A stretch of DNA of 64,000 nt from Tribonema minus (GCA_017506865.1 JAFCMP010000001.1:62001-126000), one strand, 5' to 3'. Positions 48,834 through 62,409 are shown, numbered from the stretch's first letter. A program made the numbers and translations. The notes: generated by a model from the sequence alone, not told the origin.

Positions 48834-50574
48834 AAAGCGGAGGCGGAGAGAGTGGCCACGTGAAACTTGCAGCAGGACACATCGTCACAACAAGAGGTCC
48901 GCAGTTGAGCTCATCTTTAGTTCTATTAAGGGTATTGCACACTCCACCTCCGGAGGAGGCAGAGCTCAATAGCAGAGACCGCGTCAGCGCCTACACTGGT
49001 TATAGCTGCTGCGAGGTCAATGTCCGGTTGAGTAACGGGCCCCCATAGGGATCAAGGGTAGGCAACGCACATGCGACACAGGGCGTTGCCCGCAGACGCT
49101 GCATGCCTCGCGCCCCGATGCCGCACACTGTTTGCCGTCCCCCCGTGGCAATTGGTGTAATGGAAAGACACGCTGTGTGTTGTGTGTGTGAAGTACTGCT
49201 GATGATGATGATGGTTCCGCTGCCGCTGCTGCCGCTGCTGCTGCTGGTGCTACTGGGTACATGCAACCGAAGTGAGGGCTGTGAGGCTGCATCCTCAGGC
49301 TACTCACCAGGCTACCCCCCCCCCCCCACCACCCCACCCCCACCCCACCCCACCCCACCCCCCCACCCCTCGTGCGGTCACACATGCTGCTACCCCCCCA
49401 CCTCCCAGCACACACATGTGTACTAGACTGCCTAGGTAAAAGTTAACGTCATAAACGTGGCCTTGACCTTGTCGATCTGCCCTTGAATAAGGGTCAACGT
49501 GCATGTAAATGTGGTTGTCTGCTGCAGCGTTACCCTTCAAGTTCAACAGTGGTGCCAGCCTGTTTGTGTGCGACTCTTGTGCCTCTGCTACTGCAACACT
49601 ATCATGCTGAGCACTCTGTGCAACAAGCTGTTGCAGGAGGTGTGTCTGCTTCTCCTGCTGCAATAATAATCGTCTGCGTTAGTCATTCTCAATAACCTTG
49701 CTATTCAAAAACCATTTACTGCTTTTTTGCGAGGTGCCTGTACCTGACGATTGCCTGCTGTGCGAAGGCTCTGGCGCTTTATTTTCTTTAGGTGTCTGCT
49801 GTGCAGCTGCTGCATCAGCACCTGCGGAGGCACTGACACTATTATATGAGCGCTCACTGCTGACACCAGAAACTGTGGCAATACTTGCGGAAGTCTCAGA
49901 CTCTGACTCAAGGTACCTACCGCTGGCAGCACTGTCACGGCCATTGCCGTGACGCCAGGCAGGGATTCGTGATCAGGGGGGGGGGGGGATCCTTCAGCAA
50001 GCAGAGTATGCTGGACAGACATAGAGCAAGCTTGTTATGCTTCCAGTGAAAACCAGCAGGAAGGGACAATGCCTTGGTGCTGTCAAAATGGTGCACGTAG
50101 TCCACTTGCACGAACTGTCAAGTGGTTTGGTAGAGATGCGGCACGGATGTGGGAACGCTACCATAGGAAACGGATTGTAACCACCCCCCCTCCTTCAATG
50201 AGACACCCCTCCCCCCCCCCCGCCCGTATCAGACTCCCCCGTCTTATTGTTTTGTGCCTCTCATTGCTAAAATAGGGGCCAGTTCATAAAAGACACCCCT
50301 TCTTGTATGCTGATGCAAGATGACCGAAGATCAGAGTGTTGGTGTGTGCTTTCGGTTTTGGTCTCCTCCTGGCGCCCTTTTGTTGTGGGCTGTGTGTTCA
50401 CGCTCTATGCCAATACTTGCATAGGCTCCCTGCGCAGTTAACCCTGAGCAGCGCGCAGGTCTGGCATAGGTATGCTACGCGCTTGCTGCGTAAAGCATAT
50501 GTGGCTCGGCCAGGCGAGCTAGAAAAAGAAGAAAAAAATGGTCAGCGGAGTGCAGATATGTGCTGCACGATGCT
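48834..50574. other. host-type DNA with a dispersed repeat, no supported gene
   Basis: 48,920-49,200 is a copy of a ~280-bp dispersed repeat also found at 55,855-56,150 (shared CACTCCACCTCCGGAGGAGG and CCCCCATAGGGATCAAGG). A polyC/CCCCACC tract lies at 49,315-49,375. No convincing gene. Confidence 0.6.
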
Positions 50575-51770
50575 GTAGACACACGTGAAAACGAGGGAGC
50601 TGCTGTCTCCATCAAAACCATCACTAATGGACCAGGAGCTCAGGCTGTTACTGCCTGCTCTCTCGAGCGCAACTTCAGTACTTCAAGTCGACAAATTTGG
50701 CGAGGACGGGGTCTTGTCGACACGAGGCTTGAAGGATGCTAAGACAGGGGGAACTCTGTACAAGAGGGGCCCTGTTGCAAAGTGCCCCCCCGTCTCACCA
50801 ATAAGGGCATGAACCAGCAAGGCGCGGGTATTATAATCCGTTTCCTATGGTACCTGGCTATTTGCTAGCAGCTCGCCATCTTTTCCGCACCTCATTTTGA
50901 GAACTTGACAACCGCACCCGCGAATTATTGCACAACTTTGGTTTTTACACCTGCCCAAGAGTTTTGGGCGAACAACACACACTCCTCAGATACTCGCAAC
51001 AGGAAAACATTGCAACTCACTTGTCACCGAGCCATCAAGGGGCTCCGAACTGCTACGACGCGTTGACGCATCTTTGCCGAGTTTAGTCCCTAGAGCGTTA
51101 AAAGCGTTACGGACGAGGGATGGCGCTCCTCAGGTATTAGCAGAATCTTACATCTGACCTGCAACCATAACAAAAGCGCATGATGTCAGCTGCTGTTCAC
51201 AAGTGAACCCAGCACCCTGCGTCAGGGACCGCTAGGAATGCCTGGACCTTGTGAACTTCAAGCGAGGTCAGGTGCGATTTTGAACAGCCATGGTGACATA
51301 TCCTTGCCATGGACGGTCAGTTGCCTTGACGAGGAAGATGAAGATTATAGAAAACCAGGACAAAATGCATATGTAGACTAAGTTGCACTGCACATGGCAT
51401 TCATGATCTGTCACGTACCTTCATTGCGGAAGACAGTCTTGAGAGCACCCGCCACACCCGCCGTGAAGCCCGCGTTGAGTAACTGGTCCAATGTCAAGCG
51501 TTGAATAGCCTTGAGGTAATACAGGTCTCTGGCCGCCATATTACTGCGCACGGTCTCACTGGACAGCAGCTCGACGTCTTCTGGGTCCAAGCGCGTGCTG
51601 ACTGCATCCAACAGATCGTTGACTTTCTGTTGCTTGCTGGCATGGTCCATGACTGCGGCAGCCAAAGGAGAGACGACGCTCAAGTTTTAACAGGAACGGC
51701 ATCACCAAATCAAGCTGTGTAGGTGCAAGCAGCATTCACCCATGTTCTACATGGAGGCTCGTACATGATA
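50575..51770 (+). repeat. ~1.2-kb host segmental duplication, copy B
   Basis: Partner of 47,640-48,833; the intervening ~1.7 kb is unrelated. Confidence 0.8.
51419..51650 (-). CDS. first exon of a duplicated host gene, copy B
   Basis: ATG at 51650 (MDHASKQQKVNDLLDAVSTR...), same 232-nt length as copy A, donor AATGAAG/GTACGTGAC. Changes between copies are mostly conservative (DLYYLKAIQRLTLDQLL here against DLYYFKAIQRLTFDQLI), suggesting both were under constraint for some time. Confidence 0.45.
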
Positions 51771-52061
51771 TTAGAACCGGAGACATCGCAATGAGCATTG
51801 CAACAGGCAGACTGAAAGCAGCTGGCACGTTTTTTACTTTCCAATCCACCAAGTTTGCGATAAGTGTCACACGCCGGCTCACCTGATGCCTGCCACGACG
51901 CCAGAGGAGACCTTGCTTTACGTCAAGGCGTCTCCCTTCAAGATACAGTGCTGTAGGTTCTGCTGCTGCCGCTGCGTTCTGCTGGCTGCGCTGCGTGTTT
52001 ATTCTGGCTTCAGGTCAGACTTCAAGATGACATTGAAGTAACTTCTTTCGCGTTGTCAGTC

Positions 52062-54084
52062 TTGCAGGAAATGTCACATGATGAGGCAGTGGAGCACCGC
52101 AGCACGGCGTCCACCTGGTTCGCCATGGCGTACGATATGCTCGAGGCCTCAGTCTCTGACGATAGCTTGATCGAACTAGCTGGAGCCGGCGATCACTCAC
52201 GGGCATGCGGACGCTATCCCATTAGTACACCGCTTCCAGTAGTTTGGGCAGACTCTACAGCAGACGAGTTTGCTGACTATCGCAGCTTCGTACGGACCAT
52301 GAGGGAGACGGGCGACACTCGAAAGAAGGAGGCATATCATGCAGATCTGATCAGTGAAGCTCATAGGCTAGCAGTCGCCACACAAGCAGCGACAGCAGCA
52401 CTGACAAAGCTAAAACCGTCATTGTCCATATTAGGCAAGGCAGGACAGGCAGCAGGGAGCTCAACGTCTGCGGGGACTGAACTGGCAATGCCAGCCTCAA
52501 CAGCAGCGCAGGGGATGCCCCTCGACGGTGGTGACAGCGGCACTGAGTCAGATGCAGAAAGTCTACTCAATAGTTGCAGTGGAGCAGGAATGCGTCTGCT
52601 GCCATCGCAACTGGGCTTCAGTCAAATTGACAACGGAGAGACAGCGGCATCATTGCGCGAAGTAAGCATAACGCTTTGCCGCACAGGCCTGCATGCCTGC
52701 TCATGTACTGCATTGCTGGTCAATGGTAGCGATTCTTTCAGCTTTTGCAAGTGTTATCATTGGAATGGGAGTGATGCTTTATCACACGAAGAGAGCTTGC
52801 AAATGACAGTTGGTCGCAGCCGACATGCAGTAGTCCAGAGTGAACCGCTGGTAAGCGTGCTCACTAGCATGCATTGGAGTGCGGTTCTGGCATGTAAATC
52901 TTGCTGTACATCAGGCTGCCCACCATCATCTTCTTTGAGGAACCAATTTGAATTATGGCAAAGAGCACACTCTGTTGTCACAGTTATCGGATGCCCGGGC
53001 ACAAAGGCAAAAGCGTGCCCTCAAGGTGTTCACTGCATCCATGCCAAACGTCGTCATGGAAGGCGATTGATGCACTGCGCTTGCGAAGCAGAACACCATA
53101 TTGCCACTCATTGCAGTTGTGCTGATAATACTGCAGTCGCTGGCACGCGGCTTTCTGAGCGTGCATGGAGGCAACAGTCCTTTTGAAGCTGCTGTCACAA
53201 TACAATGCTTGCACCGCCGCACTACTTGAAGATGATGTAACGCTCTGCTTCTCCGGGGCGGCTAAATTTACATGATACTGCACTGTCTCCCACCACTTGC
53301 AGAGTGGCCCTGTTCTTCTGTCAGAAGCACCGTACACGCAAGCCCTGGGACATCAGACGCAGCATCACCTGCCTCAGGGCAGCAGAGCAGCAGCTGGAGG
53401 CACCAGTGCAGTCATGCAGCAGCCGTTTGATCCTGATGAGCTGTGCAGTGACTGCGCCATGGAGATTGCTGCCGTGTTTGGTGCAGCTGGACAAAGGCAA
53501 AATGGGCCTCAACTCGAGCATCACGCTGTTCCACAGGTGACATCAGCAGTGTGTCTGTCGTGCACCAGCGTGTCCGGTTGCACAATCATGTAGTATACAC
53601 ACAGCAAAATTGGTTTGTGTGCGTCTTCCTCTGGCATATACATAGTGAGCAGTGAAGTCAAGAGGGACTGCCAGGACACTCTTGTGAACCTCAGCGCGCA
53701 TGCATTAGCATCATCAGCCCCTGTCTGTGCCATGAAAGCAGTAACAAATACTTGCAAATTTCATTTCGCTCCGTGCGCAGTCAGCCATATGCCCGCGCTT
53801 ATTGATGTTGTGGTTCTGCATTAGCTGACAGCGTGTGTTACAGCCACTTCTTGAGAACAGCGGCATGACGTGTCACAACACACTGAACATTAAGCTGCGC
53901 CGACTCGCATGTGTACAACTGCCATCATAATGTTGTATAGGCGGTGGCAATGGATGTAAATGCGGCTACGCGGGAGAATACATTGGCCAAGCTTAGCAGC
54001 ATGGCAAAGGCGCACAAGGGGTCAGCGCTGGCTTGGCAGGCACAAGTGGCGTTGCTGGTGCTGAGCAACGCTGCAAGACCTCAA
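52062..54084 (+). CDS. hypothetical host gene, at least three exons
   Basis: Internal exons placed by phase: about 52,068-52,661 (acceptor GTCTTGCAG, donor GAA/GTAAGC), 53,303-53,536 (acceptor CACTTGCAG, donor CACAG/GTGACA) and 53,941-54,084 (donor CTCAA/GTAAGT); all are phase 0. The first encodes MSHDEAVEHRSTASTWFAMA, a helical segment (RKKEAYHADLISEAHRLAVA) and a Ser/Gly/Ala-rich linker; the second is Gln/Ala-rich with a CSDCAMEI dipair of Cys; the third is helical (ATRENTLAKLSSMAKAHKGS). First and last exons are not identified; ATG at about 51,890 is a candidate first exon but out of phase. No family recognised. Confidence 0.45.
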
Positions 54085-55674
54085 GTAAGTTGTTCTGTCC
54101 TCACCGATGATCATCGCATTTTAATGATGTACTGGCAGAGGAAGTTCCTATTCAGTATGCATTATGGGTAATAACAGTAGCAGGAAAGTCTTAGTCTTTC
54201 GACTTCTGATCTGTCATGTGCCTGGTTAAGAGCATTAGCAACTGGCACCCGCTGTGTGCAGCCGCAGTGTCAGCGCTCACCTATTGCAAGCAATCAGAAA
54301 CCTTCTACACCAATGCGTACAATGCCCAATGTACCTAGGTCATTGAGTAACTGTCGGTACCTCGGGGCTAAGCACAACTGCATGTGCCTTGTCGACCACA
54401 TGTTTGTACTTGAAAGTACCTGGTAAGTGTTTCAGTCTTGTGCTCTGCCATTATTCATAGCAGCCTCGACATGCAAGCGGCACTGTCACTGTAGCGCTAC
54501 TCAGGCGCACCCACTCTGTCTGCAAATTAAGCACCTCCTATCGATCAGCAGCAGGCTGCTGGATTTGTAGTATCAACTGTCTTGACGCCCACAAACTGGC
54601 GCAGCGCGCATCTGTATGCATTGCATCTCATGTCCCTTCATACTTCAAACACCTGGCCTCAGGGGTACAGTCATACCCCGTTTTAAGGGAATTCGCGCTT
54701 CTTTTTGCAAAAGCCGCCATCTTCACAGCAATGGCTTATCCCTTCATAAGCACACCCGTCATGGCAGTGGCGTTAATGCGCCAATCAGCCATCTGGCACA
54801 GTACAGCTAATCCTTGACTGTCTCTTTGCAGTGTTTAACTTCCTCTCCCTCAAACTTCACAGTGAGTCAAACTGGGGACCGAATTGAGTGCAACAGTGCA
54901 GCTCTTGGCCGTCCACAGATGTTGACTCAGCCAGCGCGCTCAACTTTTTTCCTTGGTGAAGGCCCAGTCTCAAGCTTGACCCTTGCTCACAGCCACTCCT
55001 ACTCCATCATGACTTTCTCTGAAGTGATGAACTGACAAGAACTTCAAGTCAGGCATATGGACGGCGAGCATGGACTGTGTCTCATGTGGCAAGCTTCAAG
55101 CGGAGCACACCACTGGTCAATTGGGATGCTTGCAGTACATGCCGCAGTCCGCAGCTGGATGGGGAACGCCAGCTGAAAACTGCCGGATGTGCGAATGAGA
55201 ATTGATGAACATCCATGTTGAGAATTGCCAGGCCATGTACCGTGTATTTTACACCACCTCACATGCACTTGCATGCTGCTCGCAGGACATGCTGGTGGGA
55301 GACATGGGACCTGGTGGTGGTGCTATTAGTCACCCCGGCATTGCCGACAGCTGCTGTGACCTGCTGGCAGACCATGTTCCTGGGCACCGCTGCCCAAACT
55401 CAGTCGGGCGCCACTGCAACGAATAACCCACCAAATATGTACCAAGTACCAATGGCCTTGCAGTGTCCATCCAGGCTGGCGCAAATGGGATTACTGGCAG
55501 GATTTGAGGCTAGGGTCAGGGGACGATGTTGTAAAGTGGCGTCATGCATGGAACCACCATGCAGACTTGAAATATATCAGGGCATTTTGCAGACTTGCCT
55601 TGACCTGCCATTCTGCACGTTGCAGCCAGCACAGCATCTCATGTACAGGAAACCTTTTTGTTGCGTCTCATATA
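54085..55674. other. host-type DNA, no supported gene
   Basis: Probably introns or 3' exons of the 52,062 gene. An acceptor-like GCTCGCAG at about 55,287 precedes an open stretch, but no domain is recognisable. Confidence 0.4.
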
Positions 55675-56245
55675 GCGTGACACGGCCTTCCGTGGCTTAG
55701 CCTTCCTACATGAGTGTATATATACACATGGGACTGCATGACCTGCATGGCTCGCAGACTTGAAGGATTCAGGGCATATGCAGATTTGCCTGACCTGCCA
55801 TTTTGCATTTTTTTGTTTTTGTTTTGTTTTAGTTTTTTCAGTGATGGCAGCATTATTAAGGGCATTGCACACTCCACCTCCGGAGGAGGCAGAGCTCAAT
55901 AGCAGAGACCGCGTCAGCGCCTACACTGGTTATAGCTGCTGCGAGGTCCAAGTCCGGCCGAGTACCGGGCCCCCATAGGGATCAAGGTTAGGCAACGCAC
56001 ATGCGACACCGGGCGTTGCCCGCAGACGCTGCACGCCGCGCGCCGCGATGCCGCACACTACGCGCCGTCCCCCCGTGGCAGGGTGTCATGAAAGACACGC
56101 CGTTTTGTTGTGTGTGCGTGTGAGGAGTACCGCTGCTGGTGCTGATGGTTCCATTATGGCGAGCCATGCAGGTCATGCAGTCCCATGTGTATATATACAC
56201 TCATGTAGGAAGGCTAAGCCACGGAAGGCCGTGTCACGCTACTAG
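55675..56245. mobile_element. ~570-bp MITE with ~80-bp terminal inverted repeats
   Basis: The left end (GCGTGACACGGCCTTCCGTG from 55,674) is repeated in reverse complement at the right end (CACGGAAGGCCGTGTCACGC to 56,239) and the match continues for ~80 bases through GTATATATACAC. TA flanks each end, fitting a Tc1/mariner-type target duplication. The interior holds a copy of the 280-bp dispersed repeat seen at 48,920, so one element may be nested in the other. Confidence 0.75.
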
Positions 56246-57292
56246 TAGATGAGGCACAAACCGATTTTGTGCGTCAGACGCTTGAATCACTAAAGATGCA
56301 GTGGCATCAGAGATGTTAATGTGAGAGTTTTCAATAATCATTGCAGTAGCAACATGCTACTCTTCTGCAATGAGCAGGTCTGTGCTGTCTGCAAGGTTGA
56401 AGCGTGCATTTTGCAAGTGGAGTTGGCTGCAAAGATGCGTGCAACGGCTCATTTGAAAAAGCATGTGTTCATTCATGAATCATGGCCATAATATGTAAAT
56501 GCTTGGGCAGATGCCCTATACAATTGTCATGACTTATGAAGCGGATAGCACACGCAATTGTTTCACCTCAGGGCAAAAAGCAATGGAACCTGAAGGTGTG
56601 TGTGTGTGCCCAGGAGTTGGCGATGCAACGCATCTCGTACAGATACCCGCGCAGAGATGCGTTTGCATCAACAACACCTTGGCGCACAGGTGGCAAACGC
56701 AATGTGGTAAATGTAGGTGCAGGCACGTGTGATGGTGCAGGCACGTGTGATGCACTCGCACAAATGTATATTGCAGCCCTTTGGAGAGAGCGCTCAGCAC
56801 GCTGGGACTACAAGGCGTCATCCTATTTGTGCACCTGGAGTGTGTGGCATGGTGTGTATGTACGGCTGAGAATGTCCAAGTACTTCGGAAGCGGAAGCGC
56901 CAATAGCAATGCGCTCCTTCGCCAATATCTTTTCTCACCTGATGATTTGCAACGGACTGATAGGCCAAGACCTCTAGGCTTTTGACCAAGCCATGGTCCC
57001 TGGCCAGGCACTTGCGGGCTGTTACAGTGGGGGTTTACTTCCAAGCACCGCTCCTGCGTTTTATGCCTGCACGATGAAAAGCTTAACTAGCGACGCGGCT
57101 GAAGCGATGCCCTTGCTTCAACGCAGGCATGGCACTGCGTTCCATGGCATGCACAAAGTCATTCAGTGGCAGCACATTCAACTTCAACGCACTGCAGACC
57201 AGATACCGTGTCAAGGCTTGTGAGCATGGCACGGAATCACGCTTGAAACACTGAGGCAAAGGTAAGATTCAAGTGTTTACTGCGGACTATTA
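56246..57292. other. host-type DNA, no supported gene
   Basis: Short frames only. It should contain the 3' flank of LSM12. Confidence 0.45.
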
Positions 57293-58641
57293 TTACGGTG
57301 CTGGCTTCGCTTGCAAGTCATCATGACTAGTTGATGGCGCTGGTGTTCCGTTTGCACTTAAAACCACAGGTGGGCTACTGTCGCCTTGACTTGAGCCTGC
57401 AGCAGCCGTTGTCGACACGGCTGTCGCCGCTGCCGCCTGGTGCATCTTGCGCCGCTCGCCCTCCAGTACCTGTGAGACAAATGTGAGAAACGTGTTGTGA
57501 ACTTTTCAGCTGCCGTCTTGTGTCTGCCTGGATCAGCAACATCAGGAATAGATGCGGGCAAACGCAGCACCCGCACGCTCAAAGACTATCACGCCGAAAA
57601 ATTGCGACATGAATAGGGCACGTTTGGGTTGGCTATCCCGATATGCACCGTGAGCTATCCGCAGCTCACAATTGGTATGGCGCTGTTGCCGCTGCTGTTG
57701 CTTTTCCACAAGTGTTGTCAAGTTGCAGTTCTTGGCAGATAAGCACGCCCCGACACAACTGCTACAGAATCTATGCCCCAACACACATAGTGAGGAGGCC
57801 AGGCTGGCTGCTGATAAAGCCTGAGCCAGCCCCCAGCATGAGCAGAATGACAGTCCATCAGCACGGACCAGTACGGACGATCGCAAGTGTGCCGCCGACC
57901 GTAATGCCAGCAGTCAATGTCATGCGCAGTGCAGCCAAGCAGATGTTGATCACTGATCACATCGAGTAACACTTGGCACAGTACCGAATGGTTTTTCTCT
58001 CATGTCCGCAGGACTCAAAACAGCGCTCAGCCATCATGGTCAGCCAGAGGTGGTGGCTCAGGCAGCAGATGCGTCAGTTACGAGCGTGCATGCAGCAGTC
58101 AACTCACCTTTTGGATGCGCTCCAATGCAGCTGGTGGGCATCCGGGCAGCATCTTGCAGTCATTGGCCGTATAAGGCGGATCAACGCGCACTTGGTCAAA
58201 TACAATAAGCGAAACATTGTCCCACTCGCAATCCATGGTTTTGGAAAGTGCAAAACAAAGCGCTTGCCCCTCCAATGTGGCACGGGCATTTAGCTGAGCC
58301 ATGGCTCGCTCAGCCTCCCGCAGCGCCTTTTCCTCCTTCTTATGAAGCTCCTTGGGAGTGACCGTTGGCAATTTGGCGACGCTGAAGGTAGCTGCATCGT
58401 CACCCGTCCAATCCCAGGCTTGTGCCTGGACCACCAGCAGAGCGATTATGTGCTCCCGGCTGAGCATCCGCATGCTGCACGTAGCGGCTGCTCCTGCACC
58501 AGAAGCGGCCGCGCCAGAACATTGCAGTACCAGCATGTTCGTCATCCTGTCCTCTGTGTATACCAATCCCTCGATGATCTCCCCACTCGACAGGGTCACT
58601 TTCACCCTGTCGCCAACTTTGGCCGCCGCAATCGCAACCAT
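57293..58641 (-). CDS. LSM12: LSM12 homolog, two exons
   Basis: Exon 1 58641-58108, exon 2 57469-57293, phase 0 (236 aa); donor AAG/GTGAGT, acceptor GTCTCACAG. The N-terminus is an Sm-like barrel: KVGDRVKVTLSSGEIIEGLV then TEDRMTNMLVLQ. The C-terminal anticodon-binding-like (AD) domain follows: ALREAERAMAQLNARAT, ALCFALSKTMDCEWDNVSLI, VRVDPPYTANDCKMLPG. Both domains in this order are diagnostic of LSM12, a cytosolic/nuclear RNA-associated protein linked to ataxin-2 complexes and poly(A)/translation control. Exon 2 supplies VLEGERRKMHQ and a low-complexity Ser/Ala/Pro tail. The gene is divergently arranged with COQ2, 194 bp apart at their starts. Confidence 0.9.
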
Positions 58642-58835
58642 GGCCTCCTGGTCTCTGCAGGCAGCTCCACAGGGCCTCGTTACGCTTTGTGGACAACCAA
58701 GGGGTGGAGGTCTGTTTAGTGGATTCGAGACGCCATCATCCTACTCCTCAGCACACTTAGCACTCTGTTGCAGCAGGTGCGTCAACCCGGAACTAAAAGT
58801 TGAAGAACGAGACCTCGGGAGAGAGCAAAGAGACC

Positions 58836-61800
58836 ATGAGGAATGTGTTGGGCGTTGTGAGAGCGGCGCGTGCGTCGGGATCACAAAGGCGGCGCCTTCA
58901 GCCTGCAGTATGGGCCTCTTGTTGCAGATGCTTCGATCTGCAGCGCAGATGGCAGGTTCAGAAGATCCCGGCTGCGGAGGACTCGAGCAAGCAGCCTGTG
59001 TCTCCCGCTCTTCCCAAGCAGCAACATTTGATGCTGCGGTTGCTGGGCACCAGATTTGCGCCTTATGGCCGCCTGGCTCGTGTCGACAAGCCAATAGGGA
59101 CTATGCTGCTGCTGTGGCCATGCTGGTGGAGTACAGCCTTGGCGGCGCCTGCTGGAGCCTTACCAGACTTTAAACTGCTGGCTCTGTTTGGCACTGGTGC
59201 ATTCGTCATGCGATCGGCTGGGTGCATCATCAACGATCTTTGGGACAAGGTGAGCTTTCGGAGCATGCAGTCCGTATTGAAAGCTCTTGCAGAGACCATA
59301 CTGAAGCTCTTGCAGACAAGTGATACATTCAGAACTGATACATACAGATATAGCAAGCAAGCAGGGCTGGGCATGTGATAGACGGTGTAAATGTGAACTC
59401 AAGCTCTAGCAACCGATCTTCGAATCCACGGTGGCATGTCAAATTCAGAAACGCACTAATGCTAGTATGCATCGATGAATTGGAAAATGCGCTATCGTGC
59501 ATCTGCAGCTACCTCATTGTTGGTGTTGGCCATCTCAACAAGTGCCAAGGTTGACTCAGCTCCGAAGTGATTTGTGGGGAGATCCTTCAGACAATCTTCA
59601 TGTGCACTTCTTACCTGCACTGGCGTCACGGCATTGTGGTGTGCATGTTGCTGGCAACGGGCTGCTGCAGCTATCCGCCAATGCACCACTGTACCCAACT
59701 ACTGCCCACTGGCCAGTTGCCATACTGGAACAGTTCCGAATGTGCTGTTGCAACCCATGTCAATGTGCCGTGCATACTGTCCCGTGACGCAGGACTTTGA
59801 CAAATCAGTGGAACGGACCAAGGACAGGCCACTTGCCTCGGGCGAGCTGTCCACGCGTGATGCTTTTGTGCTATTAGGCGGCAGCCTCACAGCAGGACTC
59901 GGCGTGCTGCTGTCATTGAACACCGAGTGCTGGAAGCTAGGGTACGTATCGACTTGAGAGTTCTGATGCCATGCGCTTGTCGGTGATGAGATAATGAGGC
60001 GAGCATCCGGGTCTGTTGGCACCTCGTTTTGTCGCTGGCAGCTTTGCAGGTCATGGTGCGGTAGAGTTTCAGGCATTGTAATGTGCCAGCTGACCTGGCG
60101 CCAAGTGCAGACATTACTGTATGCAACCTGGTGCACACCAGGCCAAATGGTACTACAAGCAATGCTGGCTACCTAGTTGCCAGCACAAATGGTGCACAGT
60201 GCCGTGTGTATACCAACATGTGTGTGGTGCACTGTTGCTTCTTCTATCAAGAGCTTCGCACTGTATAAACGCTCGTGCAAACAAGCTACACTGGTCACAT
60301 GAAACAGTGCTAATGCAATGCTTCTGTTGCAATCACAGGTTTGCAGCAATGCCACTGGTGATCAGCTACCCGCTTACGAAGCGAGTGACATGGTGGCCCC
60401 AGGCTGTACTAGGTATGGCTGTAGGACGTATGACCTTGACAATTGGCACGGTAGCGCAACAGCTGGTAGTGCTTCATCTCCGTCCACAGTGCTGCCGATA
60501 ATTCTCCCATGGTCTACTTAGAACACATTGTTCATGCATATTTACTCTGATTGTTCAAAAACTGATGCAGTCACGCCCCATTGAGACATGTGAAATGATG
60601 CGAAGCGGACTGTTTCAGATGGGTAGGTATGAGATGACACATAACCTTTTGCAGCTGGGAATAGCAGTTTGAAGCTGCTAGTGACATGTCTAACACCTGC
60701 AAGCGCACCTCTAAGCAACGTATTTGGCTTCTGTGCTCTGCTTACAGGCCTAGCTATGAATTGGGGTGCACTGGTGGGTTGGACTGCAGTTCATGGCTAT
60801 ACAGACTGGGGGCTGGTGCTGCCGCTGTACTCTGCTGGAGTGTGCTGGACTATGGTGTATGACACACTCTATGGACACCAGGACAAGCGCGACGATCAAA
60901 AGCTTGGCCTCAAGTCCACCAGCCTGCTATTCGGCGAACGGTAAGCATTCCTCGCTGCTTAGGTCAGATAGCGCCACATCATGGGCAGGTGTACATGATG
61001 GCGTTAGGGCACGAAAAGGCAGCATATACAAGGCTTTCATTGGCCAGCATTTGCACTGCCAGCAAATGCGTCATCAGCAACGAAAACAACTGAGTGTCAC
61101 TTTTCAGCACAGCACAGTCATGAAAGCAGCTCAAGCTGGCGCCACAAGTGCCATTGCATGCCGCAGCAAGGACTCAGCAGGCTTGAAATGCCTGTGCCAT
61201 ACGCATTACGCTGGTGATCATGCCAGCGATCATACGCAGGTCGCAGTTCCAGGTGGGGTCAATGCTTTGCTCCCCTTCCATAGAGCCATTGACATGCGTG
61301 TCATCCATACCACCACAACTGCTGCAAAACAGACGGAGGGAGCGGCGCACTCTTGTTCTGGTGGGATGGATACCACACCTCGTATGTACATCTTGAATTC
61401 CCTCAAGAGTTGTGTTAGGTACAAAATGGATGCTGTCACATGCAGCCACATCTTTAGGGAGCTTGATTTTGCACGTGTGTACCCAAAAGTGTGCACAACA
61501 CAATGTGCTCACAATGTCTGCAATGAAGGTCCTCCACAAGCTCATGCAACTCCACTCATGCTGTGTCCATCTGCGTTCGTATTGCCTCGAGCAGGACAAA
61601 GCCAGTGCTGGGGGGGTTCACGGCAGTATGCATCAGTTCACTGGTGTACACGGGCTATGCTGCTCATCTAGGGCTGCCTTTCTATGTTGGCACTGCGGCA
61701 GCGGCGGCGCATCTGGCCAGACAGGTGATGAAGTCATGACTCACCTGTGCGTTCTACGTGATGTATTGTGTCACAGCGCATGAAGTCACGTGTAGTGTAC

Positions 61801-62409
61801 TTCTATCAGACGGCAATGTTCATGTCATAAGGGACGCGGGCTGCACTCCTAAAATCATGCCGCATGTACTTCAGCTTTAGCTGAGTTCCCTCATTGTTTT
61901 AACATGCAATCGTTCTCTTCATTTTACTGCAGGTCCAAGCTCATCGTTGTGGCTCAGTATTGCCTATGACCATCTGACAAGCTCTGATGCCGTACAATAC
62001 ATCATTGCGTCATATATGCCCTTCGGAGGTACTTCAAAGTATCATATTGCTGGTGACGCCACAACAGTGTCTGTGCCGATCGAGGTTCACTGCTGTCATC
62101 AGTGCTGCAAGCCCTTAACGTCTTGCAGTGCCCAACAGTCTCGCTACATATGCCCAACAGTCACTCTGTCGAGGCAAGCATTTGGTGTTTGATAACTGAT
62201 GACAATCCACGCTTCTTGCATTTGTGCTCATGCTGTCGTCAATGCGCTGTGTGCTGCTTTGTTGCTCTGCTCTTGCGTCATGTTGATTGCAGGTATACAC
62301 CGCTGATCTGGAGAATCCGGAGCAGCTGTTTTCGCTTTTCCGCTCCAACCAGTATGTTGGTGCAATACTCATGGGGAGCATTGTTACAGGCAACCTGTGG
62401 CACTTGTGA
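58836..62409 (+). CDS. COQ2: 4-hydroxybenzoate polyprenyltransferase, six exons
   Basis: Mitochondrial UbiA-family enzyme that attaches the polyprenyl tail to 4-hydroxybenzoate in ubiquinone synthesis. Exons by phase: 58836-59249, 59793-59941, 60339-60412, 60748-60940, 61595-61724, 62293-62409 (1,077 nt, 358 aa). The first ~70 residues are Arg/Ser/Ala-rich and acidic-poor, as in a mitochondrial targeting peptide. Hallmarks: [17 protein letters not shown]; first Asp motif [20 protein letters not shown] spanning exons 1-2; second Asp motif [13 protein letters not shown] in exon 4; [20 protein letters not shown] at the C-terminus. Hydrophobic helices between these fit the 8-9 transmembrane fold. 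All motifs are complete and introns have good GT/AG borders, so the gene appears functional. Confidence 0.95.

Noticed and set aside
49103..49426. Plus-strand 107-codon frame ending in a Pro-rich tract
   Set aside because: Lies within a dispersed repeat and a polyC tract; not a gene.
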